Source: Achromobacter veterisilvae
GTDB taxonomy: Bacteria > Pseudomonadota > Gammaproteobacteria > Burkholderiales > Burkholderiaceae_B
NCBI RefSeq assembly: GCF_900496975.1
Contig: NZ_UFQC01000011.1
Span: 1-64,000, forward strand
Length of the DNA: 64,000 bases
Direction of reading: 5' to 3'
Part shown: one piece after another, positions 17,523 to 25,672 of the stretch
Layout: each line of letters begins with the position of its first letter
How positions within the stretch are numbered: the stretch's first letter is position 1
Translations under genes and position numbers: made by a program
Notes under the pieces: generated by a model
Database searches by the model: none
Seen by the model: the letters and a program-made list of their open reading frames with translations, nothing else
What the model was told of the DNA's origin: nothing

Positions 17523-17552
17523 AAGGGCCCGCCTCTTGCGAGGCGGGCCCTT
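17523..17552 (-). terminator. terminator of the H1/HU-like gene
   Basis: A 13-bp perfect stem (AAGGGCCCGCCTC / GAGGCGGGCCCTT) with a 4-base loop. On the minus strand it is followed by a T-run (the A-run at 17515-17521), about 30 bases after the stop of the HU-like gene. A strong rho-independent terminator; it also insulates the MarR promoter. Confidence 0.9.
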
Positions 17553-17579
17553 CCGGCTTGACCGGATACTCGCGCGGAA

Positions 17580-18062
17580 TTACTGCGCGGCGTCCTTCAG
17601 CTTCTTGAGCGGGCGAACCTTCACCTTGACCGAAGCCGGCTTGGCGGGGAACCAGCGCTCTGCGCCCGTGAACGGATCCTTGCCGAAGCGCTTGGCCTTG
17701 GCGGGAACCTTCTGCACGGAGACCTTGAACAGGCCGGGCAGCGTGAATTCGCCGGCGCCCTTCTTGTCCACGGAACCCAGCACCGAGGTTTCCAGGCTGG
17801 CCAGGACGGCCTTGACGGCCTTGGCTTCGACGCCGGATTGCTCAACCAGGTAGGCGATGAGCTGGGTCTTGTTCAGAGCAGCCTTGATGGCCTTGGGGGC
17901 AGCGGCGACCTTCTTGGCGGCGACGACCTTCTTCGCTGCCGGCTTCACAGCGGGCTTTGCAGCAGGCTTCACAGCGGGTTTGGCGGCAGTTGCCTTCTTC
18001 GCGGGCGCCTTGGCGGCGGGCTTGGTGACTTTCTTGGCAGGAGCTTTTGCTTTCGTGGCCAT
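17580..18062 (-). CDS. HU-family DNA-binding protein with histone H1-like N-terminal tail
   Basis: 160 residues in two parts. Residues ~1-62 are a low-complexity tail of Ala, Lys and Pro repeats (KAPAKK, KPAVKPAAK), like the C-terminal tail of eukaryotic histone H1. Residues ~63-160 are an HU/IHF-type fold: LNKTQLIAYLVEQSG at the start, GEFTLPGLFKVSVQKVPA, and a recognisable AERWFPAKPASVKVKVRPLKKLKDA end replacing the usual HU arm and terminal helix. It should bind and compact DNA. It resembles the H1/HU chimeric proteins described in Bordetella (BpH2 type), from memory only. Monocistronic with a strong terminator. Confidence 0.88.
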   Translation of the reverse strand: MATKAKAPAKKVTKPAAKAPAKKATAAKPAVKPAAKPAVKPAAKKVVAAKKVAAAPKAIKAALNKTQLIAYLVEQSGVEAKAVKAVLASLETSVLGSVDKKGAGEFTLPGLFKVSVQKVPAKAKRFGKDPFTGAERWFPAKPASVKVKVRPLKKLKDAAQ

Positions 18063-18411
18063 GGTCAAAATCCGTATGTTGAGGACATGGAGCAGCGCGT
18101 GCCGGTTATCGGCATTTGACGCTACGCGCCCGATGATAGCGGAAGAGTGGCGGTAAATGCGGGTTTCCAGCGGCTTTTCAGTCGCTGTTTGTTGTTTTCG
18201 GCGCAGAAAGTGCTTTCTGCAAGGGTTCCTGCAAGATGTCGTGACATCCATCGCCCATTCTTTCACGCGCTGCCGCCAGTGAACCAACCGCGCCGCGCAT
18301 GTTCCAATTGCGGGCGGCGCGGGAGCGCGCCAGGCGGCCGGAGGCTTGCCTGAAGGCGTTTGCGCCGGTTCCCGCGCGAGAGAAAACCATGCATGGAAGT
18401 GAAGCAGCTAT
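18063..18411. other. 349-bp divergent intergenic region, HU-like gene / dacC
   Basis: No gene is visible. It carries the leader of the HU-like gene and the promoter region of the carboxypeptidase gene. Notable dyads: GCAGAAAG-TG-CTTTCTGC (18203-18220) and ATGTCGTGACAT (18236-18247), either of which could be an operator. A weaker GTGCCG/CGGCAT pair lies near 18098-18115. I cannot place -35/-10 boxes with confidence. Confidence 0.5.
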
Positions 18412-19572
18412 ATGTCGATGAAGAAGTTGGCGGCGAGCCTGATCGTCGCGGCCGCGTGTGTTTCGGGCGCCATGGCGCAGCCCATGCCCGCGCCGGCGTT
18501 GTCGGCGAAGGCCTGGCTTTTGCTGGACGAGACCAGCGGGCAGGTCATCGCCTCGCATGCCGCGGCGGCGCGGATCGAGCCCGCGTCCTTGACCAAGATC
18601 ATGACCGCGTACGTCGTGTTCGAGGCCCTGAGCAAGAAGGAATTGTCGGCCGCCCAGATGGTCACCGTTTCGACGCGGGCCTGGAAAGTGCCGGCGGGCA
18701 GTTCGAAGATGTTCCTCGAGCCCGGCTCGAAGGTGTCGGTGGACGACCTCCTGCGCGGGCTGATGATCCAGTCGGGCAACGACGCGGCCATCGCCCTGGC
18801 CGAGGCGGTGTCGGGCAGCGTCGAGGCCTTCGTGGTCCGGATGAACGACACCGCCGCGAAACTGGGCCTGCACGCCACGCGCTTCGCCAGCCCGCACGGG
18901 CTGCCGGACCCGGGCACCTATTCCACCGCGAGCGACCTGTCGGTCCTGGCCGCGCGCTTCATCCGCGACTATCCCCGGCTTTACAAGACCTACGATTCCG
19001 CCAGGCAATTCACCTACAACAAGATCACGCAGCCGAACCGCAACAGGCTCCTGTGGCTGGATCCCAGCGTGGACGGCCTGAAAACGGGGCATACCGAATC
19101 GGCGGGCTATTGCATCGTGGCCAGCGCGAAACGGCCCAACGGCGCAGGCGAGCGCAGGTTGATCACGGTGGTCGTCGGAACGGCGTCCGACAAGCTGCGC
19201 ACCCAGGAAAGCCGCGAGTTGCTGGAGTGGGGCTTTCAGGGGTTCAATACCATCAAGCTCTACGCCCGCGGCGAAGCGGTGGCGACGCCCGAGGTCTGGA
19301 AGGGCGAGGCCGACAGCCTGAAGGCCGGGTTCGTGCGCGACGCCTACGTGACGGTGCCCGCCGGCGCCAAGGTGGAGCCGGTCTGGACGCCGCAGGAGCC
19401 GCTGGTCGCGCCGATCGCGGCGCAGGCCACGGTGGGCGCCGTGCGCGTGCTGGTCGACGGCAAGCCCGCCATGCAGTTCCCGGTGGTGGCGCTGGAGCCG
19501 GTGGCCGAGGCGGGATTCGCGGGGCGCGCGTGGGATTCCATCCGCTTGTGGTGGCGCGGCCACGCGGGATAA
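18412..19572 (+). CDS. dacC: D-alanyl-D-alanine carboxypeptidase (PBP5/6 type)
   Basis: 386 residues. A signal peptide (ASLIVAAACVSGAMA, cleaved before QPMP) precedes a class A DD-carboxypeptidase domain with all three active-site motifs: SLTK (Ser59-Lys62), SGN (121-123) and KTG (224-226). A PBP5-type C-terminal beta domain follows, and the final residues (WDSIRLWWRGHAG) form a short amphipathic anchor, as in membrane-associated PBP5/6. It trims the terminal D-Ala from peptidoglycan pentapeptides in the periplasm. The exact paralogue (dacA or dacC) is not decidable. A hemerythrin-like gene follows 12 bp later. Confidence 0.93.
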   Translation: MSMKKLAASLIVAAACVSGAMAQPMPAPALSAKAWLLLDETSGQVIASHAAAARIEPASLTKIMTAYVVFEALSKKELSAAQMVTVSTRAWKVPAGSSKMFLEPGSKVSVDDLLRGLMIQSGNDAAIALAEAVSGSVEAFVVRMNDTAAKLGLHATRFASPHGLPDPGTYSTASDLSVLAARFIRDYPRLYKTYDSARQFTYNKITQPNRNRLLWLDPSVDGLKTGHTESAGYCIVASAKRPNGAGERRLITVVVGTASDKLRTQESRELLEWGFQGFNTIKLYARGEAVATPEVWKGEADSLKAGFVRDAYVTVPAGAKVEPVWTPQEPLVAPIAAQATVGAVRVLVDGKPAMQFPVVALEPVAEAGFAGRAWDSIRLWWRGHAG

Positions 19573-19584
19573 CGGAGGTGTGCG

Positions 19585-20133
19585 ATGGCGGTGAGTTTTC
19601 CTGGAGGTCCGGCGCCGGCGCCGGGAGCGGACGATCCGCTGGCCCTGCTGTCGGCCTGTCACGGGCGCATCGCCCGCCAATGCGCCACGCTCGGGCGGCT
19701 GGCCGCGCACCTGCCCGCGCACGGCAGCGACGCGGCGGCCCGCACGGCCGCGGCCAGCGTCCTGCGCTACTTCGATACCGCGGCCGCGCACCATCACGAG
19801 GACGAGGAAGAGGACCTGTTCCCGGCCCTGATCGATTCCATGGCCGGCTCCGACGCGGTCTGCCTGCATGCGCTCGTGGACGGGCTGGTCGCCGAGCACC
19901 GGCAACTGGCGCGGCGCTGGGAGCCGCTGCGCCGGGCGCTTTCCGAGATCGCCGACGGGCGGCGCGCCGATCTGCCCGCGCATGAAATCAAGGATTTCAC
20001 CGATGCCTACGCCGCGCATATCCGGCGCGAGGAAGACGAACTGCTGCCCATGGCGGCGCGGCTGATATCGGACGATGCGCTGGCCGCCATCGGCCAGGCC
20101 ATGAAATCGCGGCGCGGGGGCGAGGCGGGCTGA
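19585..20133 (+). CDS. hemerythrin HHE domain-containing protein
   Basis: 182 residues, preceded by a strong GGAGGT. Four helices carry the HHE cation-binding pattern: HGRIARQC near the start, HHHEDEEEDLFPAL (residues ~70-84), VAEHRQLARRWEPL, and AAHIRREEDELLPMA near the C terminus. Such proteins bind a di-iron centre and act in oxygen or nitric-oxide sensing or iron handling. No signal peptide, so cytoplasmic. It directly follows dacC and probably shares its transcript, though no functional link is known. Confidence 0.87.
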   Translation: MAVSFPGGPAPAPGADDPLALLSACHGRIARQCATLGRLAAHLPAHGSDAAARTAAASVLRYFDTAAAHHHEDEEEDLFPALIDSMAGSDAVCLHALVDGLVAEHRQLARRWEPLRRALSEIADGRRADLPAHEIKDFTDAYAAHIRREEDELLPMAARLISDDALAAIGQAMKSRRGGEAG

Positions 20134-20197
20134 GGCGGCGGCGCAAGCCTGATTGGCGCTACGATGCGGGGTGTTCCATCCCGCAGATACGCCCGCC

Positions 20198-21070
20198 ATG
20201 AATCGCAACGCCCGCTTCCGCCAGAAATTGCAGGATTCCGTCCTGACGCACGCCATGTCGGCGCACAATCCCCTGTCCGCCAGGCTGGCGGCCGAGGCCG
20301 GGTTCGACGCCATATGGGGCAGCGGCTTCGAACTCTCGGCCAGCTACGCGGTGCCCGACGCCAACATCCTTTCGCACTCGCAGCACCTGGACATGATGCG
20401 GGCGATCGCGGCCGCGGTGGACGTTCCCGTCATCGCCGACATCGACACCGGCTTCGGCAACGCGGTCAACGTGTCCTATATCGTGCCGCAGTACGAAGCG
20501 GCCGGCTGTTCGGCCGTGGTGATGGAGGACAAGACCTTTCCCAAGGACACCAGCCTGCGCGCCGCCGGCAGGCAGGAACTGGTGCGGATCGAGGAATTCC
20601 AGGGCAAGGTCGAAGCCGCCTGCGGCGCGCGCCGCGACGCGGATTTCTGCGTGATCGCCCGGACGGAGGCGCTGATCGCGGGGGCGGGCGAACAGGAGGC
20701 GCTGGCCCGGGCGTCGGCGTACGAGGCCGCGGGCGCGGATGCGATCCTGATCCATTCCAGGCAGAGCGAGCCCGGCGAGATCCTGTCCTTCGTGGCGGCA
20801 TGGCGGGGGCGGGTGCCGCTGGTGCTGGTGCCCACCGCCTATCCGCAATTGCGCGAGTCCGACATCCAGGCGCTGGGCAAGGTCGGGCTGGTGATCTACG
20901 GCAACCACGCCATCCGGGCCGCGGTGGGCGCGATGCGCGACGTCTTCGCCCGCATCCGGCGCGACGGCGGCATCCACGAGGTCGACGCCGGCCTGCCTTC
21001 GGTCAAGGAAATCATCGGGCTGCAAGGCGATGCGGGCATGCGGGAACTGGAGCGCCGCTATCTGAAGTAG
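20198..21070 (+). CDS. predicted phosphonopyruvate hydrolase (PEP mutase/isocitrate lyase superfamily)
   Basis: 290 residues of a single alpha/beta barrel. The superfamily metal site is seen in ADIDTGFGNAVNV (residues 80-92), and the gating loop is MEDKTFPKDTSL. In PEP mutase this loop carries an Asn at the position equivalent to residue 122 (KTN). In the phosphonopyruvate hydrolase of Variovorax Pal2 that position is Thr118, and here residue 118 is Thr (KDT). Length and the GSGFELSASYAVPDANILS segment also fit the hydrolase as I recall it. It would split 3-phosphonopyruvate into pyruvate and phosphate. No phosphonoalanine transaminase is adjacent. The SulP gene follows 112 bp later. Confidence 0.78.
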   Translation: MNRNARFRQKLQDSVLTHAMSAHNPLSARLAAEAGFDAIWGSGFELSASYAVPDANILSHSQHLDMMRAIAAAVDVPVIADIDTGFGNAVNVSYIVPQYEAAGCSAVVMEDKTFPKDTSLRAAGRQELVRIEEFQGKVEAACGARRDADFCVIARTEALIAGAGEQEALARASAYEAAGADAILIHSRQSEPGEILSFVAAWRGRVPLVLVPTAYPQLRESDIQALGKVGLVIYGNHAIRAAVGAMRDVFARIRRDGGIHEVDAGLPSVKEIIGLQGDAGMRELERRYLK

Positions 21071-21182
21071 GCGGGCGCGTTGCGCGCGCCGGGGCTAGCG
21101 ATTACGCTAGACGGCCCTGCCTCCCGCCCGACCGGCCGGAGGCGGGGCCGATTCAAGAGCAGACGCCTGGGGACGAGAAGGA

Positions 21183-22958
21183 ATGATGCAGGGGGGGATG
21201 AACGTTGCGCGCCGGTTGTTCGGCCCGTGGGTCGACGAGGTCAACGCGCCGACCTTGCGCGCCGATCTGGCCGCGGGCCTGCTGGGCGCATTGCTGGTGC
21301 TGCCGCAGGGCGTCGCATTCGCCATGCTGGCGGGCCTTCCGCCCGAGTACGGCCTGTATTCCGCCATCGTTCCCTGTATCGTCGCCGCGCTGTTCGGATC
21401 CAGCCGGCACGTCATGTCCGGCCCCACCAATGCCAATTCGCTGGCGCTCTATGCGGTGCTGACGCCCCTGGCGGCCGCCGGCAGCCCCGAGTACATCCAG
21501 TTGGCCCTGGCCGTGACGGTGCTGGTCGGGGCGATGCAGTGGCTGGTGGGCACCCTGAGGCTGGGATCGCTGGCGCATTTCATTTCGCCTTCGGCCCTGT
21601 TCGGCTTTACCAGCGGCGCGGCCCTGTTGATCGCCGTGCACGCCTTGAAGGATGCGCTGGGGCTGCCGGCGCCCGGCTCGCACGGCGCGGGCGCCTTGCT
21701 GGCGAGCCTGGGCGCGAACATCGGGCAGGCGCACTGGGGCGCGGTACTGGTGACGCTGGCGACGCTGGCGGTGGCCCTGCTGGTGCGCCGGCTGGACAAG
21801 CGCAAGCCGTACATGCTGGCGGGGCTGGCGGCGGGCGTGCTGGCGGCCGCGGCGTTCAATGCGCTGGCCGACGGCGAGCCGGTGTCGGTGCTGGGCGCCA
21901 TCGCCCAGCCCTGGCCTCCCTTCCATGTGCCCAGCGTCGACTGGCGCGCCTTGCCCGACCTGCTGAGCCTGGCCTTCGCGCTGACCATCGTGGCCCTGGC
22001 GCAATCGATTTCGATCGCCAAGGCCGTGGCCACGCGCTCGGGCCAGCGCATCGACGCGAACCGCGAGTTCGTGGGGCAGGGGCTTTCCAATATCGTGGGC
22101 GGGTTCTTTTCCTGCTACCTGTCCTGCGGGTCGCTGAACCGGTCGGTTCCCAATTACGAGGCGGGCGCGAAGACGCCGCTTGCCTCCGTGTTTTCGGCGC
22201 TGCTGCTGATGGTGCTGGTGGCCCTGTCGGCGCCCCTGCTGGCCAGGATTCCCCATGCCGCCATCTCCGGGCTGCTGTTGCTGGTCGCCTGGACCTTGCT
22301 GGACATTCCCCGCTGGCGGCAACTGATCCGCACCCAGCCGAGCGAATGCGTCATCGCCGGCGCGACCCTGGCCGCCACCATCACCATCCGCATGGAGGTG
22401 GCGATCCTGCTGGGCACGGTGCTGTCGCTGATGGTCTACCTGCACCGCACTTCGCGCCCCGCGATGCGCACGATGGGATTCGATTCGCGCGGGCTGGAGC
22501 GGCGCTTCGTCGTGCTGGAGCACCAGCGGGACGCGTTGCCGGAATGTCCCCAGTTGAAGTTGCTGCGCATGGAAGGCTCCGTCTATTTCGGCGCCGCGGC
22601 GCACGTGGCGCAGCGCCTGCACGAACTGCGCGCCGCGCCGGGCGCGCCTCGCCATCTGCTGGTGATGGCCAAGAGCATGAATTTCATCGACCTGGCCGGC
22701 GCGCAGGTCTGGGAAGACGAACTGGCCGCGAGAAGGGCCATGGGCGGCGACCTGTATTTCCATCGGCCGCGGCCCGAGGTGCTGGAGATGTGGCGCCGCA
22801 CGGGATTCCTGGGCCGCCTGGGCGAGGACCACGTGTTCCCCGACAAGGCGACGGCGCTGCATGCCATCTACGCCAGGCTGGACCGCGGCATCTGCGCGGG
22901 CTGCCAGGCCAGGATCTTCTGGGAATGCCAGCCGGACAGTCCGCAAAGCGGCGGCTGA
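21183..22958 (+). CDS. SulP-family anion transporter with C-terminal STAS domain
   Basis: 591 residues. The membrane part (about residues 25-425) has SulP landmarks: DLAAGLLGALLVLPQGVAFAMLAGLPPEYGLY split over helices 1-2, the SSRHVMSGPTNANSLAL segment, and the conserved VAL-AQSISIAKAVATRSGQ and GLSNIVGGFFSCYLSCGSLNRS regions. The C-terminal ~130 residues form a STAS domain (LLRMEGSVYFGAAAHVAQ, LVMAKSMNFIDLAGAQVWEDE). Sulfate, bicarbonate or dicarboxylates are possible substrates. Its position after a predicted phosphonopyruvate hydrolase is suggestive but not proof. The start (21183, 21186 or 21198) is uncertain. Confidence 0.9.
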   Translation: MMQGGMNVARRLFGPWVDEVNAPTLRADLAAGLLGALLVLPQGVAFAMLAGLPPEYGLYSAIVPCIVAALFGSSRHVMSGPTNANSLALYAVLTPLAAAGSPEYIQLALAVTVLVGAMQWLVGTLRLGSLAHFISPSALFGFTSGAALLIAVHALKDALGLPAPGSHGAGALLASLGANIGQAHWGAVLVTLATLAVALLVRRLDKRKPYMLAGLAAGVLAAAAFNALADGEPVSVLGAIAQPWPPFHVPSVDWRALPDLLSLAFALTIVALAQSISIAKAVATRSGQRIDANREFVGQGLSNIVGGFFSCYLSCGSLNRSVPNYEAGAKTPLASVFSALLLMVLVALSAPLLARIPHAAISGLLLLVAWTLLDIPRWRQLIRTQPSECVIAGATLAATITIRMEVAILLGTVLSLMVYLHRTSRPAMRTMGFDSRGLERRFVVLEHQRDALPECPQLKLLRMEGSVYFGAAAHVAQRLHELRAAPGAPRHLLVMAKSMNFIDLAGAQVWEDELAARRAMGGDLYFHRPRPEVLEMWRRTGFLGRLGEDHVFPDKATALHAIYARLDRGICAGCQARIFWECQPDSPQSGG

Positions 22959-22970
22959 GGCGGCCGGCGC

Positions 22971-23798
22971 TCAGGCCGGCTGCGGCGCGTCCGTGCCCAG
23001 GTAGGCGGCCTTGACCCGCTCATCGGCCGCGATCGCCGCGGGATCGCCCTCCGCCAGCAGGCTGCCGCGCACCAGCACGGCGATGCGGTCGGCATGCTTG
23101 AACACCACGTCCAGGCTGTGTTCCGTGAACAGCACCGCGATGCGCTGCGTGTCGGCCAACTGGCGGGTCAGCCGCATCAGCGCGTGGCGCTCGTTGGTGG
23201 CCATGCCCGCGGTGGGTTCGTCCATCAGCAGCAGGCGCGGCTGGTGCGCGAGCGCCATCGCCAGCTCGACCCGCTTGACGTCGCCGTAGGCCAGCGTGCC
23301 GCAAGGCTCGGCGGCCTTGTCCGCCATCCGCACCTGGGACAGCAGGGCCATCGCTTCGTCGACCGCGTGCCGGCCGGCCCGGCGCCAGGGGTTGAAGAGC
23401 AGCCGGTCGCGGGACAGCAGCGCCGTCTGCACGTTTTCCCGCACCGTCATGGAACGGAAGGTGGCGGCGGTCTGGAAGGTCCGGCCCACGCCCAGCCGGC
23501 AGATCCTGCCGGCGGACAGGCCCACCAGTTCGCGGCCGTCCATCCGGACCGAGCCGGCGTCGGGGCGCAATTGGCCCCCCAGCACGTTGAAGCAGGTGGA
23601 TTTGCCGGCGCCGTTCGGCCCGATCAGCGCCAGCATCCGGCCGGCCTCCAGCGTGAACGACACGCCGGCCAGCGCGTCGATGCCGCCGAACGATTTCCGC
23701 AGGCCGCGGACTTGCAGCAAGGGATCGGCGGCGGTCACTGGGCTGCCTTCATGCCGCGCATTCCGGTATTCGCCCTCGGGGCGGCCCGGCGGGCTCAT
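22971..23798 (-). CDS. livG: ABC transporter ATP-binding protein, LivG-type
   Basis: 275 residues. Walker A is GPNGAGKST, Walker B is LLLMDEPTAGMA, with the LivG-typical GVGRTFQ (Q-loop) and a signature region TLAYGDVKRVELAMAL. The start ATG overlaps the stop of the upstream permease gene (ATGA), preceded by GGGAGG. LivG-type subunits energise uptake of branched-chain amino acids, amides, urea or similar solutes. The signature motif is LAYGDVKR, not the usual LSYGxQR. No LivF partner ATPase follows, so this subunit may work as a homodimer. Confidence 0.9.
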   Translation of the reverse strand: MSPPGRPEGEYRNARHEGSPVTAADPLLQVRGLRKSFGGIDALAGVSFTLEAGRMLALIGPNGAGKSTCFNVLGGQLRPDAGSVRMDGRELVGLSAGRICRLGVGRTFQTAATFRSMTVRENVQTALLSRDRLLFNPWRRAGRHAVDEAMALLSQVRMADKAAEPCGTLAYGDVKRVELAMALAHQPRLLLMDEPTAGMATNERHALMRLTRQLADTQRIAVLFTEHSLDVVFKHADRIAVLVRGSLLAEGDPAAIAADERVKAAYLGTDAPQPA

Positions 23799-25672
23799 GC
23801 CGGCCTCCCGCGCAAGCGCGCGGCGGCGCCCGCCAGGCCTTCGGGAAAGGCCATGACCAGGGCCAGGATGGCCAGCCCCAGCACGGCGTGCCAGTACTCG
23901 GTGCTGCGCGCGGCGGCGTCCTGCAGCCAGGTGTAGGACGCCGCGCCCACGAGCGGGCCGGCCAGGGTCTGCAAGCCGCCCAGCAGCACCATGACCAGGC
24001 CGTCGACCGACCGGCTCACGGCCAGCACGTCGGGCGCGATGCTGCCCTTGGAGAACGCGTAGAGCGAGCCCGCCAGGCCCGCGGCGAAGGATGCCGCCAC
24101 GAAGCCCGCCCACTGCACGCGCCGGGTGTCCATCCCCAGCGCCTCGGCGCGCAGGGAAGAATCGCGCACGCCGCGCAGCGCGTAGCCCAGCGGCGAGAAC
24201 ACCAGGCGGCGCAGCCACCAGATGCCGGCGGCGCACAGCGCCAGCGTGACGTAGTAGAACCACGGCCCGTGCGCGAGCCAGGCCGACGGCCACAGGCCGA
24301 TCAGCCCGTTGCTGCCGCCCGTCACGTCGTCCCATTGATAGGCCAGCGCCCACAGGATCTGGGCCACGGCCAGGGTCAGCATCGCCAGGTACACGCCCGA
24401 CAGGCGCACGCAGAACCAGCCGAACAGCAGGGCGCCCAGCGCCGCGGCGAAGGGGCCGAGCAACAGCGCCGCTTCCATCGGCACGGCCGCCAGTTTCAGC
24501 AGCAGCGCGGCGCCATAGGCGCCCAGGCCGAACCAGGCGGCGTGGCCGAACGACGTCATGCCGGCCAGTCCCGTCAGGAAGTGCAGGCTGGCGGCAAACA
24601 GCGCCGCGATCAGGATTTCGGTCAGCAGGATGCCCAGATAGGGCCATTGGATGGACGCCACCGGCGCGAGCGCCAGCAGGGCCAGCAGCAGGCCATAGGC
24701 CAGCCGCAGGCGCCGGCCCGCGGGCGCGATGGGGCGCTCGGGCGCGGCGGCGTGGGACGACGGCGCGGGCGGCTTGCCCAGCAGGCCCCAGGGCCGCGCC
24801 ACCAGCACCACCGCCATGACGGCGAATTCCGCCAGCAGCGTGAGCTTGGACAGGTTGAAGACCCACGGGCCGAGCTGCACCTGTCCCAGGAATACGAACA
24901 CGGCCTTGACCGAGCAGATGAGCAGGGCGGCCAGGAAGGCGCCGGGAATGGACCCCAGGCCGCCCACGACGACGACCACGAAGGCGCTGGCGATGATTTC
25001 CAGGTCCAGTCCGAGCGTGGCGGGCACGCGCGGCGCGGCCAGCGCGCCGCCCAGGCCGGCGAGGAAGGCGCCCAGCGTAAAGGCGGAGGTGAACAGCCAG
25101 GCCTGGTTGACGCCCAGCGCGGCCAGCATTGCGCGGTTTTCCGCGGCGGCGCGCAGCAGCCGGCCCCAGCGGGTGCGCATCAGCAACAGCCAGAGCAGGC
25201 CCAGCACCACCGGGCCGGCCGCGATCAGCAGCAGGTCGTACTGCGGATAGCGGCGGCCGAGGATCTGCACGGCGCCGGACAGCCCCGGCGCGCGGGCCGC
25301 GAAAAGGTCCTCGGGGCCCCAGACCGCCAGCGCGGCGTCGCCGATGATGAGCACCAGCGCGAACGTGGCCAGCAGTTGGAAGAGTTCGGGAGCCTGGTAC
25401 AGGCGCTTGAGCACCAGCCATTCGGCGGCCGCGCCGATGGCGCCGGTCGTCAGCGCGGCCAGCAGCAGGCCCGCCCAGTAGCCCGCGCCGTCGCCGAACC
25501 AGCCGGTGAAGGTCCAGGCCAGGTAGATCCCCAGCATGTAGAACGAGCCATGCGCGAAGTTCACCACGCGGGTTACGCCGAAGATCAGCGACAGGCCGGC
25601 GGCCACCAGGAACAGCGCGCTGGCGTCCGCCAGGCCGTTGAGTAGCTGCAGCAGCAGTCCGGAAAAGCTCAT
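23795..25672 (-). CDS. fused LivH-LivM branched-chain-type ABC permease
   Basis: 625 residues containing two permeases in one chain. Residues ~1-290 are LivH-like (LFLVAAGLSLIFGVTRVVNFAHGSFYMLGIYLA; later VVVVGGLGSIPGAFLAALLI). A linker around 300-325 (PPAPSSHAAAPERP) leads to the LivM-like half (FLTGLAGMTSFGHAAWFGLGAYGAALL; VFSPLGYALRGVRDSSLRAEALGMD). In most operons these are separate genes. It overlaps both neighbours by the ATGA type, so binding protein, permease and ATPase are translationally coupled. Confidence 0.92.
   Translation of the reverse strand: MSFSGLLLQLLNGLADASALFLVAAGLSLIFGVTRVVNFAHGSFYMLGIYLAWTFTGWFGDGAGYWAGLLLAALTTGAIGAAAEWLVLKRLYQAPELFQLLATFALVLIIGDAALAVWGPEDLFAARAPGLSGAVQILGRRYPQYDLLLIAAGPVVLGLLWLLLMRTRWGRLLRAAAENRAMLAALGVNQAWLFTSAFTLGAFLAGLGGALAAPRVPATLGLDLEIIASAFVVVVVGGLGSIPGAFLAALLICSVKAVFVFLGQVQLGPWVFNLSKLTLLAEFAVMAVVLVARPWGLLGKPPAPSSHAAAPERPIAPAGRRLRLAYGLLLALLALAPVASIQWPYLGILLTEILIAALFAASLHFLTGLAGMTSFGHAAWFGLGAYGAALLLKLAAVPMEAALLLGPFAAALGALLFGWFCVRLSGVYLAMLTLAVAQILWALAYQWDDVTGGSNGLIGLWPSAWLAHGPWFYYVTLALCAAGIWWLRRLVFSPLGYALRGVRDSSLRAEALGMDTRRVQWAGFVAASFAAGLAGSLYAFSKGSIAPDVLAVSRSVDGLVMVLLGGLQTLAGPLVGAASYTWLQDAAARSTEYWHAVLGLAILALVMAFPEGLAGAAARLRGRPA

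Noticed and set aside
20198-21070. PEP mutase of phosphonate biosynthesis
   Set aside because: No phosphonopyruvate decarboxylase or other phosphonate synthesis gene is adjacent, and the loop residue is Thr118 rather than Asn.
22971-25421. An apparent 816-residue protein ending in an ABC ATPase
   Set aside because: The first two-thirds is shadow of the LivHM permease read out of frame; the real ATPase starts at 23798 with its own ribosome site.
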